Shown one piece after another: positions 53,640-62,312 of a DNA stretch of 64,000 nucleotides. How positions within the stretch are numbered: the stretch's first letter is position 1; each line of letters begins with the position of its first letter. Under the pieces are notes generated by a model that saw nothing but the letters and a program-made list of their open reading frames with translations, was not told where the DNA came from and searched no databases. The position numbers and the translations under genes were made by a program. The DNA is taken from contig NZ_PVBT01000005.1 of NCBI RefSeq assembly GCF_002980555.1, forward strand, positions 310,001 to 374,000, given 5' to 3'. This DNA comes from Phyllobacterium myrsinacearum. Lineage in GTDB: Bacteria > Pseudomonadota > Alphaproteobacteria > Rhizobiales > Rhizobiaceae.

Positions 53640-56039
53640 GTGCTGACGTCCCATGAGCGGATCGAACGACAAAAATCCCGGCCAGCCCTGGCCCGGCTGC
53701 ACCATGCATTGTCCCGGTTGACATCGACGGCAACTGTCATGAACACCGGCGCGCATCCGGATGACGAGCAGAACGGTCTCTTGGCCATGTTCCGCTTTGG
53801 CCTCGGAATGCGGGTTGTGATCGCCTGCTCGACCCGTGGCGAAGGCGGACAGAATGCGCTCGGGCCGGAACGGTTGGGGGCACTTGGCGTGCTGCGATCG
53901 CGGGAATTGGAAGAGGCAGCCCGGCAGATCGATGCCGATGTCCATTGGCTCGGACACGGACCAGAGGATCCGGTGCATGATTTCGGCTTTTCCAAGGATG
54001 GCGACGCGACATTTGCCCGGTGGGACGAGAAGCGCATCATCGAGCGGCTGGTACGCGCCTATCGGCAGGAGCGGCCTGATATCGTCATTCCGACATTTCT
54101 GGATGTTCCCGGACAGCATGGCCATCACCGTGCCATGACCCGCGCCGCTGAAGCTGCCCTTGCGCTTGCCGCGGATGCGGGTGCTTATCCCGAACATTGT
54201 GCCGAGGGCCTGACACCATGGCGCGTGGCCAAATATTACCTTCCCGCCTGGCCGGGCGGCGGCGACACCTATGATGACGAGATCCCTCCGCCGGATGCAA
54301 CCATTGCCATCGATGCTTCAGGCACGGAACCGGCAACGGGCGCCGCTTACGATCATATCGGCGAATGGTCACGCGCCTATCATGCCTCCCAGGGCATGGG
54401 TGTCTGGCGCGATACGCCGCGGCTGTCCTGGCCGCTGCATCTGCGGCATGGCCCCAGGGGAAGCCAATCCGAGCATTCCATTCTTGAAGACATCCCGGCA
54501 ACACTCGCAGATCTTGCCGGCGCCGCAGGCCATTCCGCAGGCAGCGTGCTGCTGGCTGCCCATGACGCGATCAGCAACGCCATCCAGGCCTTTCCAGAGC
54601 GCGACCGTATCACCATGTTGCTCCTGGATGCTGCCGGTTATATCGACAGTATCGAAGCGCTGGCCTCGCCAGACTTCATGGCATGGCACGGACATCGGCT
54701 GGATCGCAAGCGCCGGGAAATTGACGCGGCATTGCTTGAAACGGCGGGGATAGACGTGCGTGCGGTTACAGAACCGCAGCACCTTTCCCCCGGAAGCACC
54801 GGCCGCATTACGGTGCATATGGACAATCCGTCAATCCCGCTCCCGGACGGCATATCGATCACGCTGCCGTCTGACGTAACTGTTGTCCGATCGCAGGATG
54901 CCGCAAGGTCCCGCTCTTTCGACATCAAAGCGGCTGCAACGGCTGCGCTGACCAATCCATATGGACACACATGGTCCAGCCTTGGTGGAAACGGCGCGGC
55001 TTTCGCCAATGTTACCGCCAGAATTGGCAACCGGCAGGTTCAAGGCACGTTCGATCTTGAAGAGCCATTGAGCATCGTGCCCAAGCATTCCCTGACGCTC
55101 CTGCCCGAGGCTATCATCGCCAGACGCGGCGATGCGATGCGCAGCTGGCCGATCCGGGCCGATGGGATGGATCCCGCAGTTGCATTGCGCTTTGATGCGC
55201 CGCCCGGCTGGACAGTCAGGCCGCAGGACGGCCAATGGCTGCTGTCCGCCCCTGAGATGCTGCCCGCCGGGCTCACCCAGATCACGCCGGAAATATCCGG
55301 ACATCCGGCCATGCGCAGCACACCCATTTCCTACCCGCATACCGGGCGCTGCGTCTTCATCGCCCCGGAACGGCTACGGGTGCTCGCACTGGACTTGAAG
55401 CTGCCGGAAGGTGCCAAGATCGCTTACGCCGGCGGCGGCGCCGACAGGGTCGCCCTGTGGCTTCAGCGCATGGGACTGGATGTCACGGAACTTGATGCGG
55501 AGGCTCTTGGCGGCGACCTCTCGCGCTTTACCACCATTGTCGTGGGCATTTTCACGTTCGGCCTGCGAAAAGACCTGAGCGCAGCGACGGAACGCCTGCA
55601 TGGCTTCGTTGAAAATGGCGGCCACCTCGTCACGTTGTATCATCGTCCCGGCGACGGCTGGATTCCCAGCGTCACGCCGCCGCGCTATCTGAAAATCGGA
55701 TCACCGTCACTGCGCTGGCGCGTGACCGATCCCCATGCCCGGGTAACCATATTGTTGCCCCGGCACCCCTTGCTGACGGGTCCCAATATCATCGGGCCAG
55801 CCGATTGGGACGGATGGGACAAGGAACGCGGGCTTTATTTCGCATCGGATTTTGACGATGCCTATGAGCCGCTTTTATCCATGCATGACGCCAATGAACA
55901 GCCACTAAACGGCGGGCTGATTTCGGCCCGCATCGGCAAGGGCAGGCACACCCACACCGGCCTTGTCCTGCATCATCAGCTCGACAGACTGGTGCCGGGC
56001 GCGTTCAGACTGATGGCCAATCTCGTCCAGCCGGCCTGA
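53640..56039 (+). CDS. Large PIG-L family deacetylase with C-terminal extension
   Basis: 799 residues. The GTG start has a full AGGAGGATACC ribosome-binding site. The N-terminal PIG-L domain (about 1-330) shows the zinc motif AHPDDEQNG (about 38-46) and PTFLDVPGQHGHHRAMTRAA. The remaining 470 residues hold beta-rich segments (immunoglobulin-like, about 375-480) and a C-terminal part with GGGADRVALWLQRMGLDV and NGGHLVTLYHRPGDG, resembling a glutamine-amidotransferase-like/ThuA-type fold. No signal peptide is evident. It probably deacetylates the imported sugar derivative. Confidence 0.82.
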   Translation: MLTSHERIERQKSRPALARLHHALSRLTSTATVMNTGAHPDDEQNGLLAMFRFGLGMRVVIACSTRGEGGQNALGPERLGALGVLRSRELEEAARQIDADVHWLGHGPEDPVHDFGFSKDGDATFARWDEKRIIERLVRAYRQERPDIVIPTFLDVPGQHGHHRAMTRAAEAALALAADAGAYPEHCAEGLTPWRVAKYYLPAWPGGGDTYDDEIPPPDATIAIDASGTEPATGAAYDHIGEWSRAYHASQGMGVWRDTPRLSWPLHLRHGPRGSQSEHSILEDIPATLADLAGAAGHSAGSVLLAAHDAISNAIQAFPERDRITMLLLDAAGYIDSIEALASPDFMAWHGHRLDRKRREIDAALLETAGIDVRAVTEPQHLSPGSTGRITVHMDNPSIPLPDGISITLPSDVTVVRSQDAARSRSFDIKAAATAALTNPYGHTWSSLGGNGAAFANVTARIGNRQVQGTFDLEEPLSIVPKHSLTLLPEAIIARRGDAMRSWPIRADGMDPAVALRFDAPPGWTVRPQDGQWLLSAPEMLPAGLTQITPEISGHPAMRSTPISYPHTGRCVFIAPERLRVLALDLKLPEGAKIAYAGGGADRVALWLQRMGLDVTELDAEALGGDLSRFTTIVVGIFTFGLRKDLSAATERLHGFVENGGHLVTLYHRPGDGWIPSVTPPRYLKIGSPSLRWRVTDPHARVTILLPRHPLLTGPNIIGPADWDGWDKERGLYFASDFDDAYEPLLSMHDANEQPLNGGLISARIGKGRHTHTGLVLHHQLDRLVPGAFRLMANLVQPA

Positions 56040-56090
56040 AATCCCAGGCCGGCGGTTTGTTCAGCGCGATTCTGCGTTCAGCCGCTCGAT

Positions 56091-57515
56091 TCAACCCTTC
56101 GACATATCCAGCGGCGGCTCGACGCCAGCCTTGAGCGGGCTGACATAGGGCGTACGGGCCGTCTGCTGGGCGAGCGCATGTTTGGAATCCTCAAGCAGAA
56201 CCGGGTTGGTGAGAACCGCCAGGCCGAGTGCCGCCATGGCCTTGCCCGCATGCACCATGGCTTTGTGCGCAGCCGGTGCCTTGCCCTGTGCAACCACCTG
56301 CCATGTATGGAAAGGCGTGCCGATAGCGACCGTCGGCGCATGCACCTGCACCGTCGGAACGACCCAGCTGACATCCGCAATATCGGTGGAGCCGATGAAA
56401 GGTCTGCGCACTGTATCAAAGGGCACAAGAAACTCCGCCAGCGGCGCATCGGTAACCGGCATGCCGATCGCCTGATAGACGGACGCTATTTCCTGCTCTG
56501 ACAGCGTTTCACGAATCTGCCGGGCAAAATTGCGATCATTGTCATCAAAAGCCGGGGCGCCAAGTTCTTCCATCGCACGGTACAGCGCCTGCTCGAGCGG
56601 CTTGTTGCCCAGCGTATTGGAGACGGCACTGATGATCTTCATGTCAACGCGCGTCTCGGTCATCATCGCCGCACCCTGCGCAATCTTGTGGACCCGCTCC
56701 ACCAGATCGAGCATGCCGGGCAAATCCATGGCGCGAATGGAGTAACGCACCCGCGCATGGGCCTGCACCACATTGGGCGCGATTCCGCCCGTATCGAGTA
56801 TGGCGGAATGCACCCGCGCATCGGACGGCATATGCTCGCGCATGTAGTTGACGCCGACACTCATCAGTTCCAGCGCATCCAGGGCACTGCGCCCAAGATG
56901 CGGAGAGGCCGCCGCATGGGCCGCCCGTCCGGTGAAAACAAAGTCAGCACGGGTGTTGGCCAATGACAGGGCAGGCGCGACTTCCCAGAAACTGTAGGGA
57001 TGCCAGGAGATTGCAACATCCACATCATCGAAGGCCCCGGCCCGCACCATGAAGGCCTTCGCCGCTCCACCCTCTTCGGCCGGGCAGCCATAATAGCGCA
57101 CGCGTCCGGCGATGCCCTTCTCGGCCAGAAAGTTCTTCAGCCCCACTGCCGCCAGCAGGGCGCCCGCACCCAGAAGATTGTGGCCGCAGCCATGTCCATT
57201 GCCGCCAGCTTCAACAGCGCTGTATTGCGTCATCCCGGCTTCCTGAGACAGGCCCGGCAAGGCATCATATTCCCCGAGGAAGGCAATGACCGGTCCACCC
57301 TCTCCGGCCTCACCGACAACGGATGTGGGAATGTCCGCCACACCTTCCGTGATGCGGAAACCGTGATGCAGCAGTTCCGCCTTGTGTTCGGCAACCGACC
57401 GAACTTCCGTGTAGCACACTTCCGGCATGGCCCAGACGCGGTCACTCATTTCAATGAGCCGCTGCTTCTCGTCCTCAACCTTTTGCCACAACCCCTGACG
57501 GTCATTCATGCTCAT
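56091..57515 (-). CDS. M20 family amidohydrolase, AbgB-like
   Basis: 474 residues. The M20 metal site is visible: ALPGLSQEAG, GGNGHGCGHNLLGAGALLA (metal His/Cys region), and PAEEGGAAKAFMV (catalytic Glu pair). The second dimerisation domain follows (FTGRAAHAAASPHLGRSALDA). The sequence is close to AbgB, the p-aminobenzoyl-glutamate hydrolase subunit. AAAGGA precedes the ATG. It is the last gene of the peptide-transport operon and may hydrolyse an amide of the imported compound. Confidence 0.9.
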   Translation of the reverse strand: MSMNDRQGLWQKVEDEKQRLIEMSDRVWAMPEVCYTEVRSVAEHKAELLHHGFRITEGVADIPTSVVGEAGEGGPVIAFLGEYDALPGLSQEAGMTQYSAVEAGGNGHGCGHNLLGAGALLAAVGLKNFLAEKGIAGRVRYYGCPAEEGGAAKAFMVRAGAFDDVDVAISWHPYSFWEVAPALSLANTRADFVFTGRAAHAAASPHLGRSALDALELMSVGVNYMREHMPSDARVHSAILDTGGIAPNVVQAHARVRYSIRAMDLPGMLDLVERVHKIAQGAAMMTETRVDMKIISAVSNTLGNKPLEQALYRAMEELGAPAFDDNDRNFARQIRETLSEQEIASVYQAIGMPVTDAPLAEFLVPFDTVRRPFIGSTDIADVSWVVPTVQVHAPTVAIGTPFHTWQVVAQGKAPAAHKAMVHAGKAMAALGLAVLTNPVLLEDSKHALAQQTARTPYVSPLKAGVEPPLDMSKG

Positions 57516-57534
57516 CTGCCTATTCCTTTATCTC

Positions 57535-58407
57535 TCAGAGTTGTGCCGCATCATCGAAGACCAGCGCGGAAGCCGGTGGAACGGTGCCTTCAAACCAGAA
57601 TGCCGCAGCGGCACGCGACATGGCGGCGCCGTCATGGCCTACCCCTTCCACCCTGATTAACCTCCAGTTGAATTCCATCCCAAGGCGCTTCGCCTCGCGC
57701 TCGGCAAACCCGTAGACGAAGTGCGCGCGTGCATAACGTGAACGCCCCTGTGCAAGCGCTTCCGGCTGGGAGGGCAGGTTCGGATCATCCTCGGCTATGT
57801 CCTGATCGCCGGCGAAAATATGCATCGGATAGGCAAGCCAGCGCGCAAGCTCGTTCTCGGACAGCCCGATTCCGCCCATCCCCTCGGGAAATTGCCGTTG
57901 CAGGTCCGGCAAGGTGTACCAGCCGGGATTGGCAGCAATGACCGCGGAAAAGACACTGGGATCCTGTGTCGCCAGCAGCCGATGTGCAAACTGGCCGCCG
58001 GCGGAATGCCCGAACAGCCTGGCCCGTGCCTGGCGTGTTACACCACTGGCCTGAAGCGCGGCAAAGATGCGGGCCGGAACACCGTAGAGCCATTCCTCTC
58101 GCTTGCGCGCCTCGCCGCTTGCTTCCATGACAAGGCCGTTATTGTAACTTTCGGCCTCTGGAAACTGCGCATCGGAAAATGTCGGCGCAACAATCAGCAG
58201 CCGGTGTTTTTCGGCGGCGGGTATCCAGAAATCCCGATACTCGTCGCCATTGCGCAGCATGCCGTGCTGAACAATGACCACGGGATCGTCAGGACCATGG
58301 GCTTGCGGCCGGTAGAAGTGAACCGTCAGCGGCCGGTCAGGATGAAACCTGTCAATGAGGGGTATCGCACTGCTTCCGGTCGTGGGGATGAGAGGGACGG
58401 ACGTCAT
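57535..58407 (-). CDS. Alpha/beta hydrolase
   Basis: 290 residues. It has the alpha/beta-hydrolase fold with VVIVQHGML (oxyanion-loop HG), the nucleophile elbow LFGHSAGGQFAHRLL (Ser in GHSAGG), an acidic residue candidate in IFAGDQDIAEDDP and the late His in VEGVGHDGAAM. No signal peptide, so it is cytoplasmic. It is coupled to the ABC ATPase gene before it (4-nt overlap) and 19 nt before the M20 gene. Probably an esterase or amidase acting on an imported compound. Confidence 0.85.
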   Translation of the reverse strand: MTSVPLIPTTGSSAIPLIDRFHPDRPLTVHFYRPQAHGPDDPVVIVQHGMLRNGDEYRDFWIPAAEKHRLLIVAPTFSDAQFPEAESYNNGLVMEASGEARKREEWLYGVPARIFAALQASGVTRQARARLFGHSAGGQFAHRLLATQDPSVFSAVIAANPGWYTLPDLQRQFPEGMGGIGLSENELARWLAYPMHIFAGDQDIAEDDPNLPSQPEALAQGRSRYARAHFVYGFAEREAKRLGMEFNWRLIRVEGVGHDGAAMSRAAAAFWFEGTVPPASALVFDDAAQL

Positions 58408-59408
58408 GATATCTCCGAGTTATGCAAATGGCAGGCCGCACTCTGCCCTGAAGCGACGTCCTTGAGTTCGGGGCGGCGTTCACGGCATACCGGCATCGCC
58501 TGGCCGCAGCGCGGATGAAACGGACAGCCGGTTGGCGGGTCGAGCGGCGATGGCAAGTCCCCCTTGAGCGGCTCAAAACTGCGTTTGCGCCGGCTGATGG
58601 ATGGGCTGGCATGGATCAGCGAGGCACTGTAGGGATGTGCCGGCTTGCTGAAGATGGCCGCGGCGGAGCCAATCTCGACGATGCGTCCGAGATACATGAT
58701 CGCTATGCGGTCGCTGATGTGCCGGACGATACCCAAATCATGGCTGACAAACAGATAGGTCAGCCCGTAACGCTCGCGCAAATCCATGAACAGATTGATG
58801 ACCTGCGCCTGGATGGACACATCAAGCGCGGAAACCGGTTCGTCGCAGACCAGAAAATCAGGCTTCACCGCGAGCGCGCGGGCAATACCGATGCGCTGGC
58901 GCTGTCCGCCGGAAAACTGGTGCGGATAGCGGTCCCGGTAGGCCAGATCAAGGCCGACTTCCTCCAGTGCCTGATTGACGGCACCGGCAATTTCGTTCCT
59001 GGGCATCAGCCGGTGCACTTTAAGGGCCTCCCCAACGATCTGGCTGACACGCATGCGCGGATCAAGAGAGGCATAGGGATCCTGGAAGATCATCTGCACC
59101 TTGAGCAGGAAATTCAGCCGCTCCTTGCCCTTGAGTTTGCCGACCGGCTGCCGGTCATAGATCACCTCACCGGCACTTGGCTGGTGAATGCCCGTCGCCA
59201 TGCGCGACAAGGTGGATTTGCCGCAACCCGATTCTCCGACGAGGCCCAGAACTTCGCCGCGCTGGATGCTCAGGTCGACCCCGTCAACGGCACGCAGAAC
59301 ACGTGGCGGCGCAGCCTGGCCGGCGAGGGCCAGAATACGTTCGGCCATGGAGGATTTGGCATGGAAGTGTTTCTTGACACCCCGCATTTCAAAGAAGGGT
59401 TCGGTCAC
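58404..59408 (-). CDS. Peptide-type ABC transporter ATP-binding protein (DppF/OppF type)
   Basis: 334 residues. Walker [14 protein letters not shown], signature [17 protein letters not shown], Walker [15 protein letters not shown] and H-loop [12 protein letters not shown] are intact. The C-terminal oligopeptide-transporter cluster has a Cys pair in [16 protein letters not shown]. It starts at GTG, overlapping the partner ATPase stop by 4 nt (GTGA). One of two ATPases of this transporter. Confidence 0.93.
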   Translation of the reverse strand: MTEPFFEMRGVKKHFHAKSSMAERILALAGQAAPPRVLRAVDGVDLSIQRGEVLGLVGESGCGKSTLSRMATGIHQPSAGEVIYDRQPVGKLKGKERLNFLLKVQMIFQDPYASLDPRMRVSQIVGEALKVHRLMPRNEIAGAVNQALEEVGLDLAYRDRYPHQFSGGQRQRIGIARALAVKPDFLVCDEPVSALDVSIQAQVINLFMDLRERYGLTYLFVSHDLGIVRHISDRIAIMYLGRIVEIGSAAAIFSKPAHPYSASLIHASPSISRRKRSFEPLKGDLPSPLDPPTGCPFHPRCGQAMPVCRERRPELKDVASGQSAACHLHNSEIS

Positions 59409-60406
59409 GGCCTGGCCTCCTGAACTGGCGCCGGACCGGCGGCTTGCGGCACGGGGTTATGGCAGCGCAAACTCCGGCCATCGATCATCTGCTGGACCGG
59501 ATAGCTTTGGGAACAGACCGGCTGCACCCGTTCACAGCGCGGCCGGAACGGGCAGCCGCTCGGGCGGTCATCAATCCGCGGTGCATTGCCGTCAATCTGA
59601 TGCAAACGCTCGCCTGGCCTGACCATACCGGTGGATGAATTCAGCAAACCAAGCGTATAGGGATGCAAGGGCCGGTCGAGTACGTCATCAACCGTGCCGG
59701 TTTCCACAATCTGGCCCGCATACATCACGGCCACGCGGTCGGCGAGTTCAGCCACCACCGCCAGATCATGGGTGATCCAGAGCACGGCCGTACCGGTTTC
59801 ACGCGCCAATTTCTGTACCTCATAGAGAATCTGGCTCTGAATAGTCACGTCGAGGGCCGTTGTCGGCTCATCGGCAATGATCAGGTCCGGATTGTTGAGA
59901 AGCGCTATGGCAATGGCCACGCGCTGGCGCATCCCGCCGGAAAATTCGTGCGGATATTGTTTCAGCCGCACGTCCGGCGAGGAAATCCCGACGCGCCCGA
60001 GGGCTGCCACCGCTTCCCTCGCGGCCTGTGCCTGACCGCAGGCGCGATGTTCAAGGATCGCCTCGCACATCTGCTCGCCAATGGTCAGCACAGGATTGAG
60101 TGTTGACAACGGGTCCTGAAAGATCATGGCGATGCGGTCACCGCGCAAATTGCGCAGGCGCTCGTCGGACGCCCCGCGCAGATTCTCGCCATTGAACAGC
60201 ACGTCGCCCGCGACGATTTCACCGGGCGGATCGATCAGCTGCACCAGCGAGAAGCCGGTAACGGATTTGCCCGAACCGGATTCACCGACGAGGCACAAGA
60301 CTTCGCCGCGCTCAACCGTCAGGTCAATGCCGTCCACTGCGGCCCACGCACCGCCAAGCAGATGAAAAACGGTTTTGAGGCCGCGTACTTCCAATAAAGA
60401 TGCCAT
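59405..60406 (-). CDS. Peptide-type ABC transporter ATP-binding protein (DppD/OppD type)
   Basis: 333 residues from ATG 60406 (a GTG one codon upstream is also possible). Walker A GESGSGKSVTGFSL, signature FSGGMRQRVAIAIALL, Walker B LIIADEPTTALDVT, and the C-terminal SGCPFRPRCERVQPVC Cys cluster are typical of OppD/DppD. It pairs with the other ATPase in the same transporter. It overlaps both neighbours. Confidence 0.93.
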   Translation of the reverse strand: MASLLEVRGLKTVFHLLGGAWAAVDGIDLTVERGEVLCLVGESGSGKSVTGFSLVQLIDPPGEIVAGDVLFNGENLRGASDERLRNLRGDRIAMIFQDPLSTLNPVLTIGEQMCEAILEHRACGQAQAAREAVAALGRVGISSPDVRLKQYPHEFSGGMRQRVAIAIALLNNPDLIIADEPTTALDVTIQSQILYEVQKLARETGTAVLWITHDLAVVAELADRVAVMYAGQIVETGTVDDVLDRPLHPYTLGLLNSSTGMVRPGERLHQIDGNAPRIDDRPSGCPFRPRCERVQPVCSQSYPVQQMIDGRSLRCHNPVPQAAGPAPVQEARP

Positions 60407-61305
60407 CACCCACCCTTCACATTAAAGCTGCGGCGCAGGCGGTCGCCGACAAAGTTGAGTGACATGATCAGCAGCACGAGAGCGAGGCCGGGGAAGACGG
60501 CAATCCAGTATTCGCCGGAAAGCAGATAATCGAACCCGTTGGCAATCAGCAATCCGAGCGAGGGCTGGGTTACGGGAACGCCTACCCCGAGAAATGACAG
60601 CGTGGCTTCCAGCGTGATCGCGCTGGCAATATTGATGGTGGAAACCACGAGGACTGCGCCAATCGAATTGGGCAGCAGATGCGCAAGCATGATGTAGGGT
60701 GTCGGCAGCCCGAAATTGACCGCCGCCTCAATATACTCCTTGCGGCGCTCCACCAGTGCCGATGCCCGCATCAGGCGCGCATATTGCGCCCATTGCACCA
60801 GTATGATGGCGAAAATCACCTTGTCGACGCCGCGCCCCACCGATGCCAGCAGGACGAGGGCGACAAGAATGGACGGAAAGCCCAGCATGAAATCGACGAT
60901 GCGCATGATCAGCGCGTCCACCATCCCGCCCAGCTGGGCGGCAAGCAGGCCCGCCGCAACCCCGATCGTCAACGCGCCCAGCGTTGAAAGCAGGCCAACC
61001 AGGAGGCTGGTGCGCAGCCCATACAGGATGGCGCTGACCATATCGCGGCCTTGCGCATCGGTTCCCAGCCAGTAGACCGAACCGCTCATGCTCGCGGCCC
61101 CGGGCGCCAGCCGGTTATCCATGACGCTGAGCGTGGCAAGATCATAAGGGTTTTGCGGGGCAATCAGCGGGGCAAAAACTGCAAGCAGAACGAGACAGGC
61201 CAGCAATATGCCGGCACCGCGTGTCGTCGGCCTTTTACGGATACCGCGCAAGACTTTCCGGCGCAACGGCGTCGCCGTATCGTCCGGAATGATCGGCTTG
61301 TTCAT
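60406..61305 (-). CDS. Peptide-type ABC transporter permease (DppC type)
   Basis: 299 residues. The N-terminus has a cytoplasmic Arg-rich segment, then a helix (GILLACLVLLAVFAPLIAPQ) with the DppC-typical APQNPYD loop, followed by VYWLGTDAQGRDMVSAILYG. The EAA-like loop is YIEAAVNFGLPTPYIMLAHLLP. It starts by ATGA overlap with the upstream permease stop. One of two membrane subunits. Confidence 0.92.
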   Translation of the reverse strand: MNKPIIPDDTATPLRRKVLRGIRKRPTTRGAGILLACLVLLAVFAPLIAPQNPYDLATLSVMDNRLAPGAASMSGSVYWLGTDAQGRDMVSAILYGLRTSLLVGLLSTLGALTIGVAAGLLAAQLGGMVDALIMRIVDFMLGFPSILVALVLLASVGRGVDKVIFAIILVQWAQYARLMRASALVERRKEYIEAAVNFGLPTPYIMLAHLLPNSIGAVLVVSTINIASAITLEATLSFLGVGVPVTQPSLGLLIANGFDYLLSGEYWIAVFPGLALVLLIMSLNFVGDRLRRSFNVKGG

Positions 61306-62279
61306 ACCATATCTCCGGATAGTTTTACGCGCGGATCAAGAACCGCATAAAGCACGTCGACAATGAAATTGACGGCCACGAACAAAAGCGTTGCCAGCAT
61401 CACATAGGCAACAACGACAGGGCGATCCAGCTGATAGATGCTGTCGATCAGCAATTTACCCATGCCCGGCCAGGAGAAGACTGTTTCCGTGATCGTGGAA
61501 AAAGCCACAAGGCTGCCAAACTCGATACCGACCACAGTCACAACAGGGATGAGGATGTTGCGCAGCACATGCCGGCCAACAATACGCCGGCGCCTCACCC
61601 CCTTTGCCCGGGCAAATTTCACATAATCCTGTGTCATAGCTTCCGTCGTGCCGGCAGCCACCAGACGGATCATCAGCGCCATGTTCGGTATGGCGAGATT
61701 GAGCGAAGGCAGGATCAGATGCCGTAAACCATCCGTGGTAAACAGGCTGGTCTGAATGCCGAGAAATGCAACCGTTTCGCCCCTTCCGGCGGTTGGCAGC
61801 CAGCCGAGCGCCACGCTGAACAACAGAACCAGCATCATCCCCTTCCAGAAACTGGGCAGGGAAAAGCCGATCACCGTGCCCGTCATGATCGCCCGTGACG
61901 GGCGGCTGTCGGGGTTGAGCCCGGCCAGCAGACCCAGCGGAATACCGATCACGGCGGCTCCCGTCATCGACAGGAGCACCAGTTCGAACGTAGCGGGCAA
62001 CCGGGCCAAGATCAGGGAAACGACCGGCACGCCGTGCACGAAGGAGGTGCCGAGATCGCCTTTCAGGGCATTGACCAGAAAGGTGAAATATTGCTGCCAC
62101 ACCGGCAGATCCAGTCCGAGCCGCTTGATCAGCGCCAGCCTTTCGGCGGCGCTGACCTGCGGTGGAACCAGCAGTTCAACAGGATCACCAATGCCATAGA
62201 CGGCAAAGAACACAGCGACGGATACCGCAACAAGAACCAGTGCACTCTGGATCAGCCGCTGAAGAATATAAGCTGTCAT
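61302..62279 (-). CDS. Peptide-type ABC transporter permease (DppB type)
   Basis: 325 residues. It begins with the DppB-type helix (YILQRLIQSALVLVAVSVAV), and the periplasmic part contains LGLDLPVWQQYF and LKGDLGTSFVHGVPV. The EAA-type loop is MTQDYVKFARAKGVRRRRIV. It starts 33 nt after the binding protein gene. It forms the membrane channel with the DppC-like subunit. Confidence 0.92.
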   Translation of the reverse strand: MTAYILQRLIQSALVLVAVSVAVFFAVYGIGDPVELLVPPQVSAAERLALIKRLGLDLPVWQQYFTFLVNALKGDLGTSFVHGVPVVSLILARLPATFELVLLSMTGAAVIGIPLGLLAGLNPDSRPSRAIMTGTVIGFSLPSFWKGMMLVLLFSVALGWLPTAGRGETVAFLGIQTSLFTTDGLRHLILPSLNLAIPNMALMIRLVAAGTTEAMTQDYVKFARAKGVRRRRIVGRHVLRNILIPVVTVVGIEFGSLVAFSTITETVFSWPGMGKLLIDSIYQLDRPVVVAYVMLATLLFVAVNFIVDVLYAVLDPRVKLSGDMV

Positions 62280-62312
62280 GGCATATCACTCAGATTTCTG
62301 TCCCGTGCCGGC

